Of a DNA stretch of 64,000 bases, positions 25,559-34,396 are shown piece after piece. This DNA comes from Flavobacterium sp. KACC 22763 (GTDB lineage Bacteria > Bacteroidota > Bacteroidia > Flavobacteriales > Flavobacteriaceae). Position 1 is the first letter of the stretch, and each line of letters starts with the position of its first letter. The position numbers were made by a program, and so were the translations under genes. The stretch covers positions 3,782,001 through 3,846,000 of the forward strand of contig NZ_CP117879.1 in assembly GCF_028736155.1 (NCBI RefSeq). The letters run 5' to 3'. The notes below the pieces were generated by a model. The model was not told the origin of the DNA. It worked only from the letters and a program-made list of their open reading frames with translations, and ran no database searches.

Positions 25559-26854
25559 TTAAACAACACGAATCACAAAATAATTCTTCTTTCCGCTTTG
25601 CAATAAAACGAATTGATTGTTGATTAAATCATTTGCTGTTAAAACAAAATCTTCTTTTATTTTTTCTCTATTTACAGAAATTGAGTTTGCAGTTAAAGCA
25701 CGTCTCGCTTCTCCGTTTGATTTAAAGAAACCAGTTTTTTCGTTTAAAACCGTGATAATTTCCAATCCGTTTTCTAAATCAGATTTTGCAATTTCAGCTT
25801 GCGGAACTCCGTCAAAAACTTCCAAGAAAGTCGATTCATCCAGATTTTTCAAATCTTCAGTAGTAGATTTTCCAAATAATACATTTGAAGCCTGAATCGC
25901 TTTTTCTAATTCTTCTTCACCATGAACAAAAGTTGTAATTTCTTTAGCCAATGCATTCTGTAAAATTCTTAAATGTGGTTCTGCACGATGAATAGCGATT
26001 AAAGATTCTATATTTCCTTCATCTAGGAAAGTAAAAATCTTAATATATTTTTCTGCATCTGCATCAGTTGTATTAATCCAAAATTGGTAGAATTTGTATA
26101 CAGAAGTTTTATCAGCATCCAACCAAACGTTTCCACCTTCAGATTTTCCGAATTTAGATCCGTCAGCTTTTGTAATCAAAGGAGTTGTTAAAGCGTAAGC
26201 TTTAGCATTTTCACCTCCCATTCTACGCACTAATTCTGTCCCTGTGGTAATATTACCCCATTGGTCAGAACCACCCATTTGCAGAATACAGTTGTTGTTT
26301 TTATATAAATGATAGAAATCGTAACCTTGAATTAACTGATATGTAAATTCTGTAAAAGACATTCCCTCACCTTCGCCGCTAAATCTCTTTTTTACAGAAT
26401 CTTTAGCCATCATATAGTTTACAGTAATTCTTTTTCCAACTTCACGTGCAAAATCGATAAAAGAGAATTCTTTCATCCAATCGTAGTTATTCACCATTAC
26501 AGGTGCATTTACTTCGGTTGAATTAAAATCTAAGAAACGAGACAAAACGCTTTTGATTCCAGCTACGTTTTTAGCTAGAGCCTCTTCGTCAAGCAAGTTT
26601 CTTTCATCAGATTTACCAGAAGGATCCCCAATCATTCCTGTTGCTCCACCTACTAAGGCAATCGGTCTATGTCCGAAATTCTTTAAGTGAACCAATAAAA
26701 TGATCTGTACCATACTTCCGATGTGCAGTGAATCTGCCGTTGGATCAAAACCGATATAGGCAGTGGTTGCTTCTTTTAGCAATTGTTCTTCCGTTCCAGG
26801 CATACTATCATGGTATAACCCGCGCCATTTTAATTCTTCAACTAGATTCTTCAT
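25559..26854 (-). CDS. tyrS: tyrosyl-tRNA synthetase
   Basis: 431 residues, a class I synthetase charging tRNA-Tyr. The HIGH-like motif is H44-I-G-S in GFDPTADSLHIGSMVQ; the tyrosine-pocket region is YDFYHLYKNNNCILQMGGSD followed by QWGNI; the KMSKS counterpart is KFGKS in KADGSKFGKSEGG. The C-terminal S4 RNA-binding domain (RALTANSISVNREKI) is complete. The KFGKS form and length are those of the TyrS1 type. Monocistronic, with a -7 element (TACATTTG) close upstream. Confidence 0.97.
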   Translation of the reverse strand: MKNLVEELKWRGLYHDSMPGTEEQLLKEATTAYIGFDPTADSLHIGSMVQIILLVHLKNFGHRPIALVGGATGMIGDPSGKSDERNLLDEEALAKNVAGIKSVLSRFLDFNSTEVNAPVMVNNYDWMKEFSFIDFAREVGKRITVNYMMAKDSVKKRFSGEGEGMSFTEFTYQLIQGYDFYHLYKNNNCILQMGGSDQWGNITTGTELVRRMGGENAKAYALTTPLITKADGSKFGKSEGGNVWLDADKTSVYKFYQFWINTTDADAEKYIKIFTFLDEGNIESLIAIHRAEPHLRILQNALAKEITTFVHGEEELEKAIQASNVLFGKSTTEDLKNLDESTFLEVFDGVPQAEIAKSDLENGLEIITVLNEKTGFFKSNGEARRALTANSISVNREKIKEDFVLTANDLINNQFVLLQSGKKNYFVIRVV

Positions 26855-26909
26855 TTTTTAAATAATTTGCGCAAATGTAATCAATGTCGATGGCAATCAC
26901 AAAAAGCAA
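26855..26909. repeat. direct repeat copy 1 (tyrS leader/promoter)
   Basis: About 55 bp immediately upstream of tyrS recur with roughly eight changes at 28404-28458, in the same orientation, bracketing the OM barrel gene at 27104-28339. Confidence 0.65.
26872..26879 (-). promoter_or_regulatory. -7 element of tyrS
   Basis: TACATTTG on the minus strand, a full match to TAnnTTTG, 17 bp before the tyrS ATG. The duplicate at 28404-28458 carries TGCATTTG instead. Confidence 0.55.
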
Positions 26910-27103
26910 TTTCATTATCAACAATAAAAAGCCCTTTCAATATAAATTTTAATCATTTAAACTAAAAACATGATAATGAGATTTATTTAAAAACTCACTT
27001 TTCTAATACAAAAGGGCAAAGGATATTTAATAAATCACTTTACGGAAACACGTAAAAATCTATTTTATTTTTTGTTTAGATTCGCCCACCAAAAACTACC
27101 AAA

Positions 27104-28339
27104 ATGAAAAATACCTTTTTACTTATTCTTTTTCTTTACTGCACCTTTATCAATGCACAGATATCTTTTGAAAAAGGATACTTTATTTCCAACAATGGAA
27201 CACGAACAGAATGTTTCATCCGAAACTTAGACTGGAAAAACAATCCAACCGATTTCAAATACAAATCCCAGATTAATGACAACGATTACAAAACAGAAAC
27301 CCTTGCTAATGTTCAAGAATTTGGAATCGACAATACTGTAACTTTCAAAAGAGCCAAAGTAAAAATGGATCGTTCCAGTGATAATTTAGACAAACTATCA
27401 GAAACTGGACAACCTGTATGGGAAGAAAATACTCTTTTTCTAAGGTTATTAGTTCAGGGAGAAGCAACACTATACTCGTATACCGAAGGAAATCTTATTC
27501 GATATTTTTACGAAACAAAAAGTACCCCGTTAGAACAACTTATATATTTAAAATACACTCTGACAAAAGGAGATAAATCAACCGGAGAATTAAGAGAAAA
27601 TGATTCCTACAAACAACAATTAAACAACAATGTAAGATCTGCAAATACAACCGACAGCGAGATTACGAATCTAAAATATAAAAAAGCTGATCTTACCAGA
27701 TACTTTTTAAAACACAATAATACCGACAACAAAACAAAAAACAGTGTAATATCTAAATCTAGTGAAGGTCATTTTCATTTAAAAATAACACCTGAACTTA
27801 GCTTTATCTCAGGATCTATGAATGATGGAGACAGTCCATCAATAGATGTAAATTTAGATAGCAATACTAATTTTAAAATAGGCTTGGAAGCAGAATATCT
27901 TCTTCCTTTTAATAAAAACAAATGGAGCCTCTTTTTAAATCCTGCTTATCAAAAATACGAAACCACCAAACAATATAGCAGACCAGGTCTTTTTGCGGGA
28001 TCTCCCCCTATAACTCGTAACATAGAAGTTAAATACACAAGCATCCAAGTTCCAATAGGATTACGTTATTATTTTCTTATTAATAATAATTCAAAAGTTT
28101 TCATAAATGCTGCTTACTCTTTTGATATAAATGGAAAAGCAAGTTTATCCTTTGATAAAAATGCAGAGCTTGAAAGTAAAACGGGATCTAATTTTACTTT
28201 TGGAGTAGGTTACAACTTTAAAAACAAATTCAGTGCTGAAATTAGAACAAATACAAAAAAACAGCTATTAGGAGATTACAACACCATTTCTGTTGACTAC
28301 AAAGCAATTGATTTGGTATTTGCCTATTCTATCTTCTAG
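27104..28339 (+). CDS. secreted/outer-membrane beta-barrel protein, unknown
   Basis: 411 residues with a signal peptide (MKNTFLLILFLYCTFINAQ). Residues 20-190 form a soluble region (FEKGYFISNNGTRTECFIRN, NVQEFGIDNTVTFKRAKVK). The C-terminal ~190 residues look like an 8-10 strand outer-membrane barrel of the PorT type (IGLEAEYLLPFNKNKWSLFL, IQVPIGLRYYFLINNNSKVF, GVGYNFKNKFSAEIRTN). No function is recognised. It is bracketed by a duplicated copy of the tyrS leader, suggesting insertion at this site, and ends in a strong terminator. Confidence 0.6.
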   Translation: MKNTFLLILFLYCTFINAQISFEKGYFISNNGTRTECFIRNLDWKNNPTDFKYKSQINDNDYKTETLANVQEFGIDNTVTFKRAKVKMDRSSDNLDKLSETGQPVWEENTLFLRLLVQGEATLYSYTEGNLIRYFYETKSTPLEQLIYLKYTLTKGDKSTGELRENDSYKQQLNNNVRSANTTDSEITNLKYKKADLTRYFLKHNNTDNKTKNSVISKSSEGHFHLKITPELSFISGSMNDGDSPSIDVNLDSNTNFKIGLEAEYLLPFNKNKWSLFLNPAYQKYETTKQYSRPGLFAGSPPITRNIEVKYTSIQVPIGLRYYFLINNNSKVFINAAYSFDINGKASLSFDKNAELESKTGSNFTFGVGYNFKNKFSAEIRTNTKKQLLGDYNTISVDYKAIDLVFAYSIF

Positions 28340-28365
28340 TACACAACAGGAACTTCACAAAAAAA

Positions 28366-28408
28366 ACTAAAGCAAAGGACAAACATTTATCCTTTGCTTT
28401 AGTGTTTT
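28366..28408 (+). terminator. terminator of the OM barrel gene
   Basis: Perfect 14-bp stem ACTAAAGCAAAGGA/TCCTTTGCTTTAGT followed by GTTTTA. Confidence 0.85.
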
Positions 28409-28458
28409 AAATAATTTGTGCAAATGCAATCAATATTGATCGCAATGACAAAAAACAA
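28404..28458. repeat. direct repeat copy 2 (degenerate tyrS leader)
   Basis: Diverged copy of 26855-26909 (shared blocks TTTTAAATAATTTG, GCAAATG, AATCAAT, GCAAT). Confidence 0.65.
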
Positions 28459-28459
28459 A

Positions 28460-28535
28460 AAACTCTTTGAAACTCTGAAACTTTATAAAAAATCCTTTGC
28501 AACTTTGTTCCTCTGCAACTTTGCTCCTTCCAACC
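28460..28535. repeat. CTTTGCAACTTTG phrase repeat
   Basis: Units ACTCTTTGAAACTCTGAAAC and CCTTTGCAACTTTGTTCC, then CTCTGCAACTTTG, ahead of the SDR gene; related to 50190-50265. Confidence 0.5.
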
Positions 28536-28554
28536 AAAAACTTATCTTTACAAC

Positions 28555-29556
28555 ATGATATTAGTAACTGGAGGAACTGGTTTAGTAGGCGCACATTTAT
28601 TGCTTCATTTAATTGAAAATGGAGAAAATGTTCGGGCAATTTACAGAACCGAAAAGAATATTCAGAAAACAAAATCGGTTTTTGATCTTTATAAAAAAAC
28701 AGATTTGTTTGAAAAAATTAATTGGCTTGAAGCCGATATTTTGGACATACCTTCTCTTGAAACTGCTTTTATCGGCATCACAAAAGTATATCATTCCGCA
28801 GCTTTTATTTCTTTCGAACCAAAAGACGAAGAAACCCTTAGAAAAACCAATATCGAAGGAACTGCAAATATGGTCAATTTTGCTATCGCCAAAGAAGTAG
28901 AAAAGTTTTGCTATATCAGTTCGATTGCCGCTTTAGGAGATATTGCAGCGCATGAAACACACATTACCGAAGAAACAGATTGGAACCCTGAAAAACCACA
29001 CAGCGATTATGCCATTTCTAAATATGGTGCCGAGATGGAAGTTTGGCGCGGACACCAAGAAGGTTTAAATGTTATTATTGTAAATCCAGGTGTAATTCTA
29101 GGTCCGCCAAAAATGATGGATATTTTTGATGAAGGTAGTAGTGAAATATATCGTAAAGTTTCTAAAGGACTTCCATTCTACACATTGGGAAGCACTGGTT
29201 TTATCTCTGTTGATGATGTTGTCAAAACCAGTTTTGAGTTGATGAAAAGCGATATAAAAAACGAACGTTTTACACTAATTGCAGACAACATTGTTTTTAA
29301 AGATCTTTTAGACACTGTTGCTGACGCTTTAAAAGTAAAAAGACCGCATATTCATGCCACACCATTTTTAATGAATTTATTGTGGATTACTGACGGAATA
29401 TTTTCGACCTTATTTTTCAGAAAAAGAAGCATCACAAAAGCAACAGCAAAAGCTTCGTACTCAAAAAATCTGTATAGTAATGAAAAAATAAAAACCGCTC
29501 TAGGAACGGTTTTTACAGATATTCATCAATATATTATTGATAGCTCAAAATTATAG
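28555..29556 (+). CDS. NAD-dependent epimerase/dehydratase-type SDR enzyme
   Basis: 333 residues, extended short-chain dehydrogenase fold. The Rossmann loop is TGGTGLVGAHLL (G6-x-x-G9-x-x-G12), the cofactor strand continues with EADILD (58-64), and the catalytic Y152xxxK156 sits in HSDYAISKYGAE, with S122/S123 upstream. The sequence resembles dihydroflavonol reductase/NAD epimerase-type proteins; the substrate is unknown. Its last codons overlap the stop of the convergent DUF4296 gene by 6 bp. Confidence 0.85.
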   Translation: MILVTGGTGLVGAHLLLHLIENGENVRAIYRTEKNIQKTKSVFDLYKKTDLFEKINWLEADILDIPSLETAFIGITKVYHSAAFISFEPKDEETLRKTNIEGTANMVNFAIAKEVEKFCYISSIAALGDIAAHETHITEETDWNPEKPHSDYAISKYGAEMEVWRGHQEGLNVIIVNPGVILGPPKMMDIFDEGSSEIYRKVSKGLPFYTLGSTGFISVDDVVKTSFELMKSDIKNERFTLIADNIVFKDLLDTVADALKVKRPHIHATPFLMNLLWITDGIFSTLFFRKRSITKATAKASYSKNLYSNEKIKTALGTVFTDIHQYIIDSSKL

Positions 29557-30027
29557 TTTTCTTCTATTTCTGTGAGCTTGTTGTATAGAATCAATATTAA
29601 CTTTTGGAGTTGTTTTCTGAACAGAATCTTTTGACATTTCTTTCAATTTATTTCTCGCTTGCTTCGCTGCTTTTTTCTCATCAATTTTAACTAAAGAATC
29701 AGCTGCTCTTTGATTGACTTCAATTCTTTTATTGACCTGATCAAACATGTCTTTATAACTATCATAATCAGAAGCATAATACATGTTGTTCTGTGCAAAC
29801 TGAAGACTGTCTACTTTGTATTTTTTAAAAATAAACCTTTTCGGATCATTATCTATCGAATCCAAAGACAATGGTTTCTGATATCTCATTGCTTCCAAAA
29901 GAGACAAATCATACATAATATCAATCATTTTATCTTTCTCAATAAGCTTTGCAGGCTGTTTTACCACATCCTTTTTACAGCTGATAGAAAGAAACAAAAC
30001 CAATATTATTACTATAAAATTCTTCAT
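29551..30027 (-). CDS. DUF4296 lipoprotein
   Basis: 158 residues with a lipoprotein signal ending SISC (Cys17). The core DKMIDIMYDLSLLEAMRYQK and YYASDYDSYKDMFDQVNKRI is the DUF4296 pattern, and the C-terminus is highly basic (NRRKL). Function unknown; probably periplasmic, anchored to a membrane. It lies 10 bp after the dihydroorotase gene, and the DPM-synthase-like gene precedes that by 11 bp, so the three form a typical Bacteroidota operon. Confidence 0.78.
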   Translation of the reverse strand: MKNFIVIILVLFLSISCKKDVVKQPAKLIEKDKMIDIMYDLSLLEAMRYQKPLSLDSIDNDPKRFIFKKYKVDSLQFAQNNMYYASDYDSYKDMFDQVNKRIEVNQRAADSLVKIDEKKAAKQARNKLKEMSKDSVQKTTPKVNIDSIQQAHRNRRKL

Positions 30028-30036
30028 AGTTGCTTT

Positions 30037-31377
30037 TTATCTGTCAAACAATAATCTTTTACCCGCTCTAGTATCTTTTACTTTGAAATTATTGTAAACC
30101 AATTCTCCGTTTACAAAAGTATGCGTAATTCTTGATTTGAAAGTATAACCTTCAAACGGCGACCATCCGCATTTGTATAAAATGTTTTCTGGTTTAACGC
30201 TCCAAGGCAGACTTGGATTTATGATTACTAAATCGGCGTGATAACCTTCTTTGATAAATCCTCTTTTTTCAATCTTGAAAAGCTTAGCTGGATTGTGGCA
30301 CATTTTCTCCACAATTTTCTCCACACTAATTTTTCCTTGATGATGCGCTTCAAACATAGCTACAACAGCGTGCTGTACCAACGGGCCTCCAGAAGGCGCA
30401 TTTAGATAAGATTGCTGTTTTTCTTCTTTGGTATGCGGGGCGTGATCTGTCGCGATTACGTCAATTCTTCCGTCGTTAAGAGCTTTCCAAAGTTCAGCAC
30501 GATCTTCCGCTGTTTTAACCGCAGGATTCCATTTAATGAAATTTCCTTTTGTTTTATAATCTTCATCTGTAAACCAAAGATGATGCACACAAACCTCAGC
30601 AGTAATTTTTTTCTCTTCTAATGGAATTTTATTGGTAAACAATTCCATTTCTTTCGCAGTAGAAAGATGAAAAATATGCAACCTTGCGCCAGTTCTTTTA
30701 GCTAAAGCAACAGCTTTTGAAGAAGAAATATAACAAGCTTCAGCACTTCTAATTAAATTGTGTGCCGTAACCGGAACATCGTCTCCATATTGCTCTTTAA
30801 AAGCAACAAGATTATTTTTAATTGTAGTTTCGTCTTCACAGTGAACTGCAATTAACATTGGAGTGCTTGAAAATATTTTTTCTAAAACCGCTTCATTATC
30901 AACCAACATATTTCCTGTAGACGAACCTAAGAAAATCTTAATTCCCGCAACATTTTTTGGATTCGTTTTTAAAACCTCTTCCAAATTATCGTTTGTTGCT
31001 CCCATCATAAACGAGTAATTCGCAAATGATTTTTTTGACGCAATTTGATATTTATCTTCTAAAATTTCTTGAGTAACCGCATTCGGAACCGTATTCGGCT
31101 GTTCTATAAAAGAAGTAATCCCGCCCGCAACAGCTGCACGAGATTCTGATTCAATGTCGCCTTTATGCGTTAAACCTGGTTCTCTAAAATGAACTTGATC
31201 ATCGATCGCGCCTGGCATTAAATAATTTCCTTCGGCATCGATGACAATACAATCTGAAGTTTTTAGCGAAATGCTGTCTGCAATTTCAACAATCAGATCG
31301 TTTTCAATTAAAACATCACCTTCAAAAATTGTCCCTTCGTTTACAATTTTGGCATTTTTTATTAAAATCCTGTTCAT
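30037..31377 (-). CDS. pyrC: dihydroorotase (class I type)
   Basis: 446 residues of the amidohydrolase superfamily, closing carbamoyl-aspartate to dihydroorotate in pyrimidine synthesis. The metal-site strand reads IDDQVHFREPG (residues 58-68), where the usual HxH is Q61-x-H63: the first metal-binding histidine is replaced by glutamine. Later ligands look intact: HCEDE, FHLSTAKEM and the catalytic-type D in IATDHAPHTKEEK. I recall similar QVHFREPG wording in other Bacteroidota dihydroorotases, so it is probably an active lineage variant, but a non-catalytic paralogue cannot be excluded. Operon with the GT2 and DUF4296 genes. Confidence 0.85.
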   Translation of the reverse strand: MNRILIKNAKIVNEGTIFEGDVLIENDLIVEIADSISLKTSDCIVIDAEGNYLMPGAIDDQVHFREPGLTHKGDIESESRAAVAGGITSFIEQPNTVPNAVTQEILEDKYQIASKKSFANYSFMMGATNDNLEEVLKTNPKNVAGIKIFLGSSTGNMLVDNEAVLEKIFSSTPMLIAVHCEDETTIKNNLVAFKEQYGDDVPVTAHNLIRSAEACYISSSKAVALAKRTGARLHIFHLSTAKEMELFTNKIPLEEKKITAEVCVHHLWFTDEDYKTKGNFIKWNPAVKTAEDRAELWKALNDGRIDVIATDHAPHTKEEKQQSYLNAPSGGPLVQHAVVAMFEAHHQGKISVEKIVEKMCHNPAKLFKIEKRGFIKEGYHADLVIINPSLPWSVKPENILYKCGWSPFEGYTFKSRITHTFVNGELVYNNFKVKDTRAGKRLLFDR

Positions 31378-31387
31378 CTCGGTTGGT

Positions 31388-32113
31388 TTATAATGAATTG
31401 ACTAATTTTCTTAATCTAAGCGAAATCACTCCAAGTATAGCTTCTTTGATAATAGCATTACTCATTTTAGAAACTCCTTTTGTTCTGTCTGTAAAAATAA
31501 TTGGGACTTCCGTAATTTGGAATTTAGCACAGTACGTTCTGTACTTCATTTCAATTTGAAACGCGTACCCGACAAACTTTATTTTATTTAAGTTGATTTT
31601 CTCTAGAACTTCTCTTTTGTAACATACAAAACCTGCAGTGGCATCGTGAATTTTCATTCCGGTGATAAATTTCACATAAACAGAAGCAAAATAAGACATC
31701 AGAACTCGGCTAAGTGGCCAGTTTACCACATTTACCCCTTTTACATAACGAGATCCAATTGCAAGGTCAGCTCCGCCGAAATGACAAGCATCGTATAATT
31801 TTTCTAAATCATTTGGATTATGAGAAAAATCGGCATCCATCTCAAAAATAAATTGATAGTCGCGCTCCAAAGCCCATTTAAAGCCATGAACATAAGCTGT
31901 TCCCAAACCTGATTTTTTAGTTCTCTGCTCCAAAAACAGTTTTCCTGGATATTCTTCCTGCAATGCAATTACTTTCTTCGCAGTATGATCAGGAGAATTA
32001 TCATCGATAATCAGCAGATGAAAAGATTTATGTTGTGAAAGTACAGCTCTAACTATACTTTCTATATTTTCAATTTCGTTATAAGTGGGAATTATGACAA
32101 TGCTATCATTCAT
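31388..32113 (-). CDS. polyprenol-phosphate mannosyltransferase-like GT2 (Dpm1-like)
   Basis: 241 residues, a family 2 glycosyltransferase. It starts SIVIIPTYNEIENIE and carries the sugar-nucleotide motif DDNSPDHT and the DxD-type EMDADFSHNP near residues 94-101, followed by GSRYVKGVN and GFVCYKREV, the pattern of dolichol/polyprenol-phosphate mannose synthases. It lacks the C-terminal membrane helices of some bacterial DPM-like enzymes, so it is soluble or peripheral. It likely makes lipid-linked mannose for glycoprotein or envelope glycan assembly (inference). First gene of the operon with pyrC and DUF4296. Confidence 0.85.
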   Translation of the reverse strand: MNDSIVIIPTYNEIENIESIVRAVLSQHKSFHLLIIDDNSPDHTAKKVIALQEEYPGKLFLEQRTKKSGLGTAYVHGFKWALERDYQFIFEMDADFSHNPNDLEKLYDACHFGGADLAIGSRYVKGVNVVNWPLSRVLMSYFASVYVKFITGMKIHDATAGFVCYKREVLEKINLNKIKFVGYAFQIEMKYRTYCAKFQITEVPIIFTDRTKGVSKMSNAIIKEAILGVISLRLRKLVNSL

Positions 32114-32205
32114 TTTTTTCTCGGTAATTTCACCGCAAAAGTAAACTTTTTATAGCATTTGATTCATAATAAATATATAATAAAAGTATTGCATCAAAAA
32201 ATTAC

Positions 32206-32213
32206 TAATTTTG
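32206..32213 (+). promoter_or_regulatory. -7 element of DUF4271 gene
   Basis: TAATTTTG matches TAnnTTTG and ends 7 bp before the ATG at 32221, implying a very short or absent 5' leader. Confidence 0.5.
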
Positions 32214-32220
32214 TAACGCT

Positions 32221-32913
32221 ATGATTGAACAATTACACCCTCGAATTCTTGAAAACAAAGACTGGGCAACACTTTTATTTGTGCTGACCTTTGCTGTTGT
32301 TGCCATGACAAAATCGGCTTACGAAACAAGATTTAGTGAGTTTAGTAAACTTATTTTTTCTGATAAATACGCCAAAATTTATCGAGACAATAGTCACATG
32401 AAAAACAGCTTTACGGTTGGTTTATTTTTTGTGCAGATTGTATCGTTTGCCTTTTTCATTCTGCTAACGATGCATATATTTTCACTAGACCAAAAAACTG
32501 GAGCCTATACTATTCAAAAAACTGACTGGCTTTTATTTATCCGAATTGCAACTTTTCTACTTTATTTCATTTTAGGAAAATATTTGATTGAGAAAATTGT
32601 AGCTGCTTCTTTCAATATTGATGAATTTGTAGAACTTTTTAACTTACAAAAAGTAACCTACAGAACGTATATAGGTGTTTTAATCCTCCCTATCAATGCC
32701 ATTTTGTTCTATTACAACAATATTCCACAAATTATACCGCTAGCAATCATAGGCATTTCGCTGTGTATTAGCGTATACTCTTACTTTATTTCAATTAAAA
32801 CGTATCAAAACGTAATTATCGGTAAGTTATTTTATTTTATTTTGTATCTTTGCGCTCTTGAAATAGCCCCTTATTATTTTCTCTATTATTGGATAACAAA
32901 AGGGAGTGCTTAG
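32221..32913 (+). CDS. DUF4271 integral membrane protein
   Basis: 230 residues with about seven hydrophobic segments (starting near 18, 60, 95, 150, 175, 205). The arrangement and the position 14 bp before hemD match the conserved Bacteroidota DUF4271-hemD pair. Function unknown; membrane location is clear from composition. No enzymatic motif is visible. Confidence 0.75.
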   Translation: MIEQLHPRILENKDWATLLFVLTFAVVAMTKSAYETRFSEFSKLIFSDKYAKIYRDNSHMKNSFTVGLFFVQIVSFAFFILLTMHIFSLDQKTGAYTIQKTDWLLFIRIATFLLYFILGKYLIEKIVAASFNIDEFVELFNLQKVTYRTYIGVLILPINAILFYYNNIPQIIPLAIIGISLCISVYSYFISIKTYQNVIIGKLFYFILYLCALEIAPYYFLYYWITKGSA

Positions 32914-32927
32914 AAAATATTTATAAT

Positions 32928-33677
32928 ATGAAAGTGAAAACAATTTTGGTGTCACAGCCTGAACCTAAAGTGGAGAATTCTCCTTACTTTGAGCTCCAAC
33001 AAAAACACAAAATAAAAATTGATTTCAGACCATTTATTCATGTAGAAGGGGTTAGCGCAAAAGAGATTCGATTACAAAAAATCGATCTTAATCATTACAC
33101 TGCGATCATTTTAACAAGTAGAAATGCTGTAGATCATTTTTTTAGAGTGGCTGATGAAATGCGTTACAAAGTTCCTGAAGGGTTGAAGTATTTTTGTCAA
33201 TCTGAGGCTGTTGCGTTTTACCTTCAAAAGTATGTTGTGTACAGAAAACGTAAGATTTACGTTGGAGCAAAAGATTTTGCAGATTTATCTCCGTTAATTA
33301 AGAAGTACAAAGACGAGAAGTTTTTACTTCCTGCATCTGACCAATTAAATGCAGATGCTCCTGTTACATTAAACGGTTTAAAAGTAGATTGGGCACAAGC
33401 AATTTTCTACAGAACTGTAATGAGTGATTTATCTGATTTAGCAGATGTTTATTATGATGTCTTAGCTTTTTTCAGTCCGACAGGAATTAAATCATTGTTT
33501 AAAAATTTCCCAGATTTTAAACAAAACGACACCAGAATCGCCGTATTCGGAAGCACAACTCAAAAAGAAGCTTTAGATCATGGTTTAAGAATTGATATTC
33601 TTGCTCCAACTCCTGAAACGCCTTCTATGACAATGGCTTTAGAAAAATACGTTGCAGAAGCAAACAAAGGGAAATAA
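32928..33677 (+). CDS. hemD: uroporphyrinogen-III synthase
   Basis: 249 residues from ATG 32928 (MKVKTILVSQPEPK); the frame extends upstream into the DUF4271 stop region, but this start gives the family's usual N-terminus. HemD folds and cyclises hydroxymethylbilane to uroporphyrinogen III in haem synthesis. The family is poorly conserved; diagnostic patches are AIILTSRNAVDHFF, YRTVMSDLSDL, DVLAFFSPTGIKSLF and the C-terminal PTPETPSMTMALEKY. It is cytoplasmic and pairs with DUF4271. A hairpin at 33704-33749 follows. Confidence 0.88.
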   Translation: MKVKTILVSQPEPKVENSPYFELQQKHKIKIDFRPFIHVEGVSAKEIRLQKIDLNHYTAIILTSRNAVDHFFRVADEMRYKVPEGLKYFCQSEAVAFYLQKYVVYRKRKIYVGAKDFADLSPLIKKYKDEKFLLPASDQLNADAPVTLNGLKVDWAQAIFYRTVMSDLSDLADVYYDVLAFFSPTGIKSLFKNFPDFKQNDTRIAVFGSTTQKEALDHGLRIDILAPTPETPSMTMALEKYVAEANKGK

Positions 33678-33703
33678 TCTCTTATAAAATATACAATTTT
33701 TAA

Positions 33704-33749
33704 AATTCCAAATTCCAAGTTAACCGCTTGAAATTTGGAATTTTTGTTT
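33704..33749 (+). terminator. hemD terminator
   Basis: ATTCCAAATT pairs with AATTTGGAAT across a short spacer, followed by TTTTGTTTTT. It is built from the GGAATTTGGAAT repeat family. Confidence 0.6.
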
Positions 33750-33766
33750 TTAGGTTTTATTCTATA

Positions 33767-33850
33767 CATTTCCCGTGGTTGAAACCACGGGAAATGATTG
33801 GAATTTGGAATTTGGAATTTGGAATTTGGGATTTCAATATTAGAATTTCC
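33767..33850. repeat. perfect 14-bp-arm palindrome plus GGAATTTGGAATTT tandem repeat
   Basis: CATTTCCCGTGGTT (33767-33780) is exactly inverted at 33783-33796 with a 2-bp loop. It is followed by several GGAATTTG units. Nothing else is seen in this gap before the Lrp gene. Confidence 0.7.
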
Positions 33851-33925
33851 ATTTCCCCTTCATTTTGACTACATTTGATTTCTATTGATAACCCAAATCT
33901 TAAAAATAGTTTCAAATTATAAGTT

Positions 33926-34396
33926 ATGAAAATCAACTCCCTTTTAATTGAAATTGACGGAATCGACAAAGAAATACTTCGCTATCTCATGGACGATGCC
34001 CGAAAACCAATCTTGCAAATCGCTAATAAAATAGGAATTTCAGGCGCAGCCATTCACCAGAGACTAAAAAAACTAGAGCAATCTGGTGTTATTTCTGGTT
34101 CTAAATTTACTGTAAACCCAAAAGTTCTAGGCTATAACACCATGGCTTTTGTTGGAGTTTATCTCGACAAAGCTTCTAGAAACTCTGAAGCCGTAAAAGA
34201 ACTTAGAAAAATTCCAGAAGTTTTAGAATGCCATTATACGACAGGAAACTGGTCTGTTTTGATTAAAATTATCTGTCGTGATAACGAACATTTAATGCAG
34301 CTTCTTAACACAAAAATCCAAGCAATTGAAGGAGTTTCAAGAACCGAAACTTTTATTTCACTTGATCAGCAGATTGATAGGCAAATTCAACTTTAA
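33926..34396 (+). CDS. Lrp/AsnC-family transcriptional regulator
   Basis: 156 residues. The N-terminal winged helix-turn-helix (about 12-62) contains LRYLMDDARKPILQIANKIG and SGAAIHQRLKKLEQSGVISG, and is followed by the RAM/ACT-type ligand domain (about 70-150, FVGVYLDKASRNSEAVKEL, ECHYTTGNWSVLIKIICRD). It probably binds an amino acid and controls amino-acid metabolism. Two charged residues in the helix (ARKP, KLEQ) match the family. No operon partner; flanked by repeats. Confidence 0.88.
   Translation: MKINSLLIEIDGIDKEILRYLMDDARKPILQIANKIGISGAAIHQRLKKLEQSGVISGSKFTVNPKVLGYNTMAFVGVYLDKASRNSEAVKELRKIPEVLECHYTTGNWSVLIKIICRDNEHLMQLLNTKIQAIEGVSRTETFISLDQQIDRQIQL

Noticed and set aside
25559..27103. 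T-box-like control of tyrS
   Set aside because: The tyrS leader is too short, with the -7 element only 17 bp before the ATG.
33767..33850. possible CRISPR array (GGAATTTG units)
   Set aside because: Units are short and directly adjacent without unique spacers; no cas genes are present.
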